From: Comamonadaceae bacterium UBA2237
GTDB taxonomy: Bacteria > Pseudomonadota > Gammaproteobacteria > Burkholderiales > Burkholderiaceae_C
Reading direction: 5' to 3'
NCBI GenBank assembly: GCA_002347905.1
Contig: DDYJ01000171.1
Coordinates: 1,658-11,622, forward strand
Length of the DNA stretch: 9,965 bases
Numbering within the stretch: the first letter of the stretch is position 1; the number at the start of each line of letters is the position of its first letter. Below, in pieces: positions 1-4,774 of the stretch. Made by a program: the position numbers and the translations under genes. The notes below the pieces were generated by a model. That model was not told where the DNA came from, did no database searches, and was given only the letters and a program-made list of their open reading frames with translations.

Positions 1-81
1 CGTTTGAAAATAATTGAACAAGAAATAGCAGTTCTTGAAGCGCGTTGGTTAGAGATTAACGAGGCGCTAGAGGCAACTTAA
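1..81 (+). CDS. C-terminal tail of a coiled-coil protein, probably an ABC-F ATPase (partial)
   Basis: The frame is open from the first base to a TAA at 79-81 and encodes 26 residues; the rest of the gene lies before the window. The peptide is rich in Glu, Leu and Ala with heptad-like spacing and contains EARWLEINEALEAT. This resembles the C-terminal coiled coil of ABC-F proteins (Uup/YheS group), cytoplasmic twin-ATPase proteins that act on ribosomes. The ABC-F assignment is inference from a short tail; no ATPase motif is visible. It runs convergently towards the tRNA-Lys gene, and the hairpin at 88-114 lies just after its stop. Confidence 0.45.
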   Translation, partial: RLKIIEQEIAVLEARWLEINEALEAT

Positions 82-84
82 ATG

Positions 85-114
85 AAAAAAGGGTTTGCAT
101 GATGCAAACCCTTT
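85..114 (-). terminator. Rho-independent terminator of the tRNA-Lys / tol-pal transcript
   Basis: A perfect 12-bp inverted repeat (88-99 with 103-114) encloses a 3-nt loop. Read on the minus strand, the stem runs into six consecutive T (complement of 85-90, the first three of them still in the stem), the classic intrinsic terminator form. It starts 5 nt after the CCA end of tRNA-Lys. Read on the plus strand there is no T tract after the stem, so it would be a weaker stop for the gene ending at 81. Confidence 0.85.
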
Positions 115-119
115 GAATT

Positions 120-195
120 TGGTGGGACCAGCGGGGGTCGAACCCACGACAAACGGATTAAAAGTCCGCTGCTCTACCAACTGAGCTATGGTCCC
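120..195 (-). tRNA. tRNA-Lys (anticodon UUU)
   Basis: The minus strand folds into a standard 76-nt tRNA with encoded CCA (120-122). The 7-bp acceptor stem pairs GGGACCA with TGGTCCC, the D arm carries GCTCAGTTGGTAGAGC, and the T loop has TTCGACC. The anticodon loop is CTTTTAA, with anticodon TTT at 160-162 (complement of aaa), so it reads AAA and AAG lysine codons. Position 37 is an A (base 159), as needed for the t6A/ct6A modification of ANN-decoding tRNAs. It lies downstream of tcdA on the same strand, with its own -10 box at the tcdA stop codon and a strong terminator behind it. Confidence 0.98.
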
Positions 196-219
196 GTTTC
201 ACTCAACAGCATTTTGCCG

Positions 220-235
220 TTACGCGAAGCCGTAA
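220..235 (-). other. Small hairpin in the tcdA/tRNA-Lys spacer
   Basis: A 5-bp inverted repeat (220-224 and 231-235, TTACG/CGTAA on the minus strand) encloses a 6-nt loop. It sits between the candidate -10 box and the tRNA 5' end. It has no T tract, so it is not a convincing terminator. It could be a structured part of the pre-tRNA leader or simply chance. Confidence 0.25.
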
Positions 236-241
236 ATTATA
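236..241 (-). promoter_or_regulatory. Candidate -10 box of the tRNA-Lys promoter
   Basis: The minus strand reads TATAAT, a perfect sigma-70 -10 hexamer, ending 40 nt before the first base of tRNA-Lys. This predicts initiation near 228-230 and a leader of about 35 nt. No good -35 box is seen at a 16-18 nt spacing, so the promoter may depend on other elements, or the tRNA may also be made by read-through from tcdA. The hexamer overlaps the tcdA stop codon TAA (237-239). Confidence 0.5.
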
Positions 242-1001
242 GCGTAGAAATTTTATCCATCACCCAACCCGCTGCACATTGTCCAAAAGTTGCAGTCACG
301 CTCACTACTGAACCATAACCATGGCAGTTAAGTGAGCCATCTGCATCGCCTTCAATCTCACAACTAGCATCCACAGGTGCGACAGATTCTTTGCTATAAA
401 CACAGATAACGCCTATTTTTTTCTTGTCACGTGGAGCTTGGTGCTCACGCCGTAATCGGTAGCGTAATTGGGCTAGTAACGGATCGTGGGTGGTGAGGGA
501 CAGGTCCTCAATATCAACTTTATGGGCTGACCTTTTTCCGCCTGCAGCGCCTATGGTGATGAATAGTGTTTTTGTATGAATGGCCCAAGCAGCCATCGCC
601 GTTTTTGCCTTGATTTGATCACAAGCATCAATAACAGCGTCTACCTTGGCATTCAAGATCATTGGCCAATTTTCAGGGCTGACAAATTCATCTACACACG
701 TCACATCACAATGGGGATTGATATGTGCAATACGCTGTTGCATCGCTAGTACTTTAGACATACCCAAGGTGTCGTCTAATGCATGAATTTGACGATTGAT
801 ATTGGATTCAGCGATGTGGTCGAAATCAATCATAGTGATTTTTCCAATGCCACTGCGGGCTAGGGCTTCAACAGCCCAAGAGCCAACTCCGCCTATTCCA
901 ATAACTGCAATATGCGCATCTCGAATTTTCTGAGCACCCGATACGCCATATAAGCGTTCAAGACCACCAAAACGTCTTGCGGTAATGTCTTGGAGATTCA
1001 T
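237..1001 (-). CDS. tcdA: tRNA threonylcarbamoyladenosine dehydratase TcdA (E1-like)
   Basis: This 254-residue cytoplasmic protein matches TcdA (CsdL/YgdL; 268 aa in E. coli). TcdA is an ATP-dependent E1-like enzyme that dehydrates t6A at position 37 of ANN-decoding tRNAs to cyclic ct6A. A Rossmann nucleotide-binding loop GIGGVGSWAVEAL lies at residues 35-47, followed by the E1 element IDFDHIAESNINRQIHA at 58-74 with the ATP-contacting Asp and the Asn/Arg pair. The family block CHGYGSVVSVTATFG near 226-240 carries the conserved Cys226. Start: ATG at 999-1001, 11 nt after the stop of the upstream transporter; the Shine-Dalgarno is weak, so coupled translation is likely. In E. coli TcdA works with the CsdA-CsdE sulfur relay; here it lies beside a sulfur-compound transporter and tRNA-Lys. 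The protein looks complete. Confidence 0.93.
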   Translation of the reverse strand: MNLQDITARRFGGLERLYGVSGAQKIRDAHIAVIGIGGVGSWAVEALARSGIGKITMIDFDHIAESNINRQIHALDDTLGMSKVLAMQQRIAHINPHCDVTCVDEFVSPENWPMILNAKVDAVIDACDQIKAKTAMAAWAIHTKTLFITIGAAGGKRSAHKVDIEDLSLTTHDPLLAQLRYRLRREHQAPRDKKKIGVICVYSKESVAPVDASCEIEGDADGSLNCHGYGSVVSVTATFGQCAAGWVMDKISTL

Positions 1002-1012
1002 CTAGAAGAAAT

Positions 1013-2125
1013 CTAAGACGTGCAAGGTTCAATAGAAGCAGCTTGCAACTTGAGGGCGCTTATAGCGCCGAGAGCAATCGATAAAACAGCCACAAAGGAC
1101 ATCAGACTTAAGGTCGATAAACCACTGACACCTTGACCGAATGTACAGCCCATGGCGGTGACACCGCCAACGCCCATCAACACTCCACCTACAAGATGTC
1201 TGGCTAAATCCGCTACGTCTGCAAAGCCTTCCCAGCGAAATGAACGATTGAGTAGTGCGGACGCACAAGAACCTGCAATAACTCCCAATGCAGACACAAT
1301 TCCAGCGGTTAAAACCTTTGTGGTATCACTGAAAAATAGAAGCCAATCTAATAAGTAAGCTGCCGGAGCAACAAATGTCAATGACTCTATACGACCTGAA
1401 TTGGTAGCTAGGTAAACGGACTCTAGGGTCTCGGGGTGTTCTTCAATAAAACCAAGATGACCGCTGACCCACCACAAAATGATGGCCGTTGCACCAACAC
1501 CGATACCAGCAATAACATTCTCAAGCGTGCGAAAGTCTTTGCGCGATAGCGTGAAAACCAACAAAATTAGTCCTACCGTATATCCAGCGTAAATCGCTAG
1601 GTGCTGCGCATTCCCCCCCATGACAGAGGACAGCAATGACCCGACATGCGAGCCAGTTGGCATATCAAAAGCAATTACATCTAAATATTGCGCACGAACA
1701 ACTGCTGTTATACCTTTCAAGGTAGCAAATGCACTGATACCCATGACCAGAAACACCACCAACGATTTCAAATTTCCGCCACCGATACGCACCAAGGTTT
1801 TATTGCCACAACCTGATGCATTCACCATACCGTAGCCAAACATGAGTCCACCAACGATGGCAGATAACCACATGAGTCGGTTGCTGGCGTAGAGAGTTTT
1901 AGCTGGATTGATAGCAGCGATATCAGACAAAAAAGCAAAGCCCAACATGGCGGTAGCGCTGGCGAGTATCCATTGGTAGGCGCGCGTCCAGTCCTCGAGG
2001 TGAACAATATCTGACAAAGCGCCTAGGGTACAAAAATGTGTACGCTGAGAAATAGCACCCAAAGCCAAGGAGACTAAAAAAAAGGCCCAGAGGACCTCTT
2101 GTGTAATGGTTTGTATATTGTTCAT
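1013..2125 (-). CDS. YeeE/YedE family sulfur-compound (thiosulfate-type) transporter
   Basis: A 370-residue inner-membrane protein with roughly ten hydrophobic helices. It belongs to the YeeE/YedE (sulfur transport, TsuA-like) family, whose studied member carries thiosulfate by passing it along conserved cysteines. Three family cysteine motifs are present: QRTHFCTLGA (Cys32), NASGCGNKTL (Cys106) and TAMGCTFGQG (Cys327), with the Gly-rich stretches GGLMFGYG and GGVLMGVGGV before the second and third. Further cysteines are Cys287 and Cys368, the latter three residues from the C-terminus. The start ATG overlaps the cpoB stop in ATGA (2122-2125), so translation is probably coupled to the tol-pal operon; tcdA follows after 11 nt. 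A run of seven G lies at 1613-1619 (coding strand). Substrate is inferred from the family; sulfide, sulfite or another sulfur species is possible. Confidence 0.87.
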   Translation of the reverse strand: MNNIQTITQEVLWAFFLVSLALGAISQRTHFCTLGALSDIVHLEDWTRAYQWILASATAMLGFAFLSDIAAINPAKTLYASNRLMWLSAIVGGLMFGYGMVNASGCGNKTLVRIGGGNLKSLVVFLVMGISAFATLKGITAVVRAQYLDVIAFDMPTGSHVGSLLSSVMGGNAQHLAIYAGYTVGLILLVFTLSRKDFRTLENVIAGIGVGATAIILWWVSGHLGFIEEHPETLESVYLATNSGRIESLTFVAPAAYLLDWLLFFSDTTKVLTAGIVSALGVIAGSCASALLNRSFRWEGFADVADLARHLVGGVLMGVGGVTAMGCTFGQGVSGLSTLSLMSFVAVLSIALGAISALKLQAASIEPCTS

Positions 2126-2862
2126 TTCAATTTGGATAAACGCTCTTTTGCAGCTGCAGCTGATTCAGATTGGGGATATTTTTTCATCAGCTCTTCCAGA
2201 GTCTTGCGGGCCGATTTCAGGTCTTTCATTTCAAGTTGGCAGTTGGCTACTGACAACATGGCGTCTGGTGCCCGCGTATGTTCAGGGTCTTTAGCCAGCA
2301 GATTGTTGAAGTTTTTAATGGCGTCTTTGTATTCACGGTTTGCATATTGCGCATTGCCCAGCCAGAAAAGACTCATCACAACATAGCCACTTGTAGGGTA
2401 GCGCTTGTTGAAGTCTGTGAAGCCTTCGCTTGCAACAGCAAAATCGCCCTTACGAAAGGCTGCAAGGGCTGCTTCATAAAAACGAACTTCTGTGGGGTCA
2501 GCGAGAAACTCTACATTGTCTAATTTGACTTTGACTGGTTCAAATTTCTTGAGTCGCTCATCAACACCTTGCGATAAGGCCTGCGCTGCCGCTTGCTGCT
2601 TACGCAATTCTTGGGTTAGCTCTTCTTTTTCACCACGAACGCGTTGTATCTCGTTACGAAGACTTTCAAACAGATTTTGTTGCTCAATTAAATTGTTTTG
2701 AAACTGCTTGATGTCGTCTGAATTTTTTTTAATCTCTTCAGATTGGGTTTCAATTTTTTTGCGTAAATCTAATATGGCGCGACGTGCTTCGTCATCTTCA
2801 AAGAGACCGGCATGGGCCGCAGTGATGCAGCACAGAGCAATAAGTAAACTGATTTTTTTCAT
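2122..2862 (-). CDS. cpoB: Cell division coordinator CpoB (YbgF), Tol-Pal associated periplasmic TPR protein
   Basis: A 246-residue secreted protein (263 aa in E. coli). The N-terminus MKKISLLIALCCITAAHA is a signal peptide with predicted cleavage after AHA (residue 18). A Glu/Lys/Gln-rich coiled coil follows at about 25-106, the trimerisation region in the family. The C-terminal half (about 125-246) holds three TPR-like repeats, with core segments near FYEAALAAFRKGDFAVA, LFWLGNAQYANREYKDAI and ANCQLEMKDLKSARKTLEEL. CpoB links Tol-Pal to PBP1B-driven septal peptidoglycan synthesis in E. coli. Its ATG overlaps the pal stop (ATGA, 2859-2862) and its stop overlaps the next start (2122-2125). The two cysteines in the signal core do not form a lipobox. 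Confidence 0.93.
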   Translation of the reverse strand: MKKISLLIALCCITAAHAGLFEDDEARRAILDLRKKIETQSEEIKKNSDDIKQFQNNLIEQQNLFESLRNEIQRVRGEKEELTQELRKQQAAAQALSQGVDERLKKFEPVKVKLDNVEFLADPTEVRFYEAALAAFRKGDFAVASEGFTDFNKRYPTSGYVVMSLFWLGNAQYANREYKDAIKNFNNLLAKDPEHTRAPDAMLSVANCQLEMKDLKSARKTLEELMKKYPQSESAAAAKERLSKLK

Positions 2863-3374
2863 CGGTAGGTAATCTCAGCGCGACGGTTTTTCGAGAATGC
2901 CGCTTCGTCATTACCAGTCATTGCTGGCTTTTCTTTGCCGTAGCTGACAGCTTCCATTTGACCGTCAGCTACGCCAAGTGCATTGAGAGCGCGACGAACA
3001 GCTTCTGCACGTTTTTGCCCAAGAGCTAGGTTGTACTCGCTACCACCACGTTCGTCGGTATGGCCTTCAAGATTGGCGCGACGGGTGGTGTCTGCTTTGA
3101 TAAAGCGGGCATGAGCCTCTAAAACTGACTGGAATTCAGGCTTAACGGTGAAGCTGTCGTAGTCAAAATAAACCACGTTAGACACGCCAGCAGGTCCAGG
3201 TTTGATGCCATTCATGCTGCCAATTCCACGCGCATCTAGGGAGGAGACTGCGGACGAAGCAGTATTGGGGTTAGCGCCAGAGCGATCTTCTACGGGAACA
3301 TCGCTGAGTTTCACGTTAGAAGAGCAGCCTGAAAAAATGGCAACTAACAAAAGCAGAGAGAGAAGTTTTTTCAT
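2859..3374 (-). CDS. pal: Peptidoglycan-associated lipoprotein Pal
   Basis: A 171-residue outer-membrane lipoprotein (173 aa in E. coli). A lipoprotein signal with lipobox FSGC places the lipidated Cys at residue 17. A Gly/Ser/Ala/Pro-rich linker runs to about 64, then the OmpA-like peptidoglycan-binding domain fills about 65-171. Key elements are VVYFDYDSF (67-75), the EGHTDERG block (103-110), NLALGQKRAEAV and SYGKEKP. By alignment with OmpA-like domains, Asp107 and Arg122 (15 residues apart) should bind diaminopimelate of the cell wall. Pal is 28 nt downstream of tolB and overlaps cpoB by ATGA, the classical tolB-pal-cpoB order. No strong Shine-Dalgarno precedes the start, which is fixed by the signal peptide. 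Confidence 0.97.
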   Translation of the reverse strand: MKKLLSLLLLVAIFSGCSSNVKLSDVPVEDRSGANPNTASSAVSSLDARGIGSMNGIKPGPAGVSNVVYFDYDSFTVKPEFQSVLEAHARFIKADTTRRANLEGHTDERGGSEYNLALGQKRAEAVRRALNALGVADGQMEAVSYGKEKPAMTGNDEAAFSKNRRAEITYR

Positions 3375-3402
3375 AAAAGTATTCGTTTAATTGAATGAAA
3401 GA

Positions 3403-4692
3403 TTATGGCTGGGCTCTGGAAAAAGGTCCCCAGTTGGGTTCACGTAGATCCCCCCCCTGCCCTGCCAACCTCGCTTTGATGCGCCCGTCGAGGGTGGTTG
3501 TCATCAGGGCCTCTCGGCCTTCTTGTCGGGTGGCATACACAATCAAACGGCTGTTGGGTGCAAAGCTAGGGCGTTCGTCTGCGCTGGTGTCAGTGATAGC
3601 ACTTGAATTACCACTTGTAATATCCATCACGTGCAATTTGTATGCATTGCCTATGCGTGAGATGTAGGCCATCCAACGTCCATCAGGGCTCAGTGAGGGC
3701 GAAATGTTGTAGTTTCCCGTAAAGGTGACGCGGTTGGCTGGGCCTCCCATGGCTGGCATTCTGTAGATCTGCGGAGAGCCACCACGATCACTCACGAAAT
3801 AAATAGCCGTGCCATCCGGAGAAAACACTGTCTCGGTATCAATCGCTACAGACTGGGTTAAGCGTCTTGGTTCGCCACCTTGTGCGTCCAACAAAAACAA
3901 TTGGGATCCACCATCACGGCTTAGAGTCACTGCCACCGTGCGTCCATCAGGCGACCACGATGGCGCGCTGTTGGAACCTTTGAAATTGGCCAGAACACGT
4001 CTTTTGCCAGAGGCAACATCATGGACGTAAACCACCGGTTTGCGCGACTCAAAGGAAACGTAAGCTAACTGGGTTGCGTTAGGCGCCCAACTGGGAGAAA
4101 TGATGGGCTCAGGACTGGCAAGCGCAGACTGGGCATTTTCTCCATCAGAGTCAGCCACCCACAAGTTGTATCTGCCCGTACTGGATTTTGTTACGTAAGC
4201 AATGCGTGTCGAAAAAACACCACGATCACCTGTGAGTTTGAAATAAATAAGATCAGAAATTTGGTGCGATGCCAAACGCAAGTCGGCAGCCACCACCAAA
4301 TAGCTCATTGCTCCAAGGTCTTGATTGCGAACAACATCCCAAAGGCGAATGCGTACGTCGAAACGCCCATCCGCTAAACGACTGATGCTGCCAGTAAGAA
4401 CGGCATCGGCACCCTTTTGTCGTAAGTCAGAGACATCAGGACGTTCGGTTTCATCTATCACTTTACCAGTAGGCAGCGATTTGAACTGACCACTGCGCTC
4501 AAGATCGGCTTGAACAATCGCACTGACTTTTTGCGGCACACCATCCTCGCCACGCAAAGGGGCAATCGCAATGGGAACTTGCGTCAGTCCAACACCTGAG
4601 ACCTCAACTCTAAATTGGGCATGGCTGAACTGGACCAATAGGAACAGAAATAACCCACTCAGGAGTTGCCAGAAGAAGCGCTTTTTTAGCAT
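3403..4692 (-). CDS. tolB: Tol-Pal system periplasmic beta-propeller protein TolB
   Basis: TolB is the periplasmic partner of TolA and Pal in outer-membrane constriction at division. I chose the ATG at 4690-4692 (429 aa; E. coli 430). It puts a good signal peptide at the N-terminus (Lys/Arg then a Leu/Phe core, cleavage after FSHA, residue 25). A longer frame from 4743 adds 17 residues and buries the signal. Mature TolB starts QFRVEVSGVG, the mobile N-terminal strand. An alpha/beta domain follows to about 150, then a six-bladed propeller (about 160-429) with TolB repeats such as PSWSPDGRTVA, TVFSPDGTAIYFVSDR and SPSLSPDGRWMAYIS. A G8 run (3450-3457) lies near the 3' end, 15 codons before the stop. 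tolQ, tolR and tolA are not upstream; a divergent msbA-like gene is there instead. Confidence 0.95.
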   Translation of the reverse strand: MLKKRFFWQLLSGLFLFLLVQFSHAQFRVEVSGVGLTQVPIAIAPLRGEDGVPQKVSAIVQADLERSGQFKSLPTGKVIDETERPDVSDLRQKGADAVLTGSISRLADGRFDVRIRLWDVVRNQDLGAMSYLVVAADLRLASHQISDLIYFKLTGDRGVFSTRIAYVTKSSTGRYNLWVADSDGENAQSALASPEPIISPSWAPNATQLAYVSFESRKPVVYVHDVASGKRRVLANFKGSNSAPSWSPDGRTVAVTLSRDGGSQLFLLDAQGGEPRRLTQSVAIDTETVFSPDGTAIYFVSDRGGSPQIYRMPAMGGPANRVTFTGNYNISPSLSPDGRWMAYISRIGNAYKLHVMDITSGNSSAITDTSADERPSFAPNSRLIVYATRQEGREALMTTTLDGRIKARLAGQGGDLREPNWGPFSRAQP

Positions 4693-4774
4693 GGAGTTTC
4701 TTATAAAGAACAATCCACCTATTTTAAGGGACGAAGCATCCATAATCTAACTATTCGCGATTACCCGAACCGCC
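4693..4774. promoter_or_regulatory. Divergent tolB / msbA promoter region
   Basis: This 82-bp spacer must hold the start signals for both directions. Minus strand: TAAAAT (complement of 4721-4726) is a 5/6 -10 match that would start transcription near 4714, 22 nt before the chosen tolB ATG; a poor -35 (TTAGAT, complement of 4745-4750) lies 18 nt away. Plus strand: CATAAT at 4741-4746 is a 5/6 -10 match, giving a start near 4753 and a leader of about 22 nt for the exporter; no good -35 is seen. The two candidate promoters would overlap. Neither gene has a clear Shine-Dalgarno. These are weak matches, given as candidates only. Confidence 0.35.

Noticed and set aside
88..114. Hairpin at 88-114 as the main terminator of the plus-strand gene ending at 81
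   Set aside because: Only the minus-strand reading has a T tract after the stem, so it is assigned to tRNA-Lys; a bidirectional role is possible but weak.
2099..2386. A 95-codon plus-strand frame opposite cpoB and the start of yeeE
   Set aside because: It is antisense to a confidently assigned gene, shows no family pattern, and has no ribosome-binding site or partner genes.
2809..2862. Cys-Cys in the CpoB signal peptide as a lipobox
   Set aside because: The cysteines sit in the hydrophobic core without the small residue needed just before the Cys, and a better cleavage site (AHA) follows.
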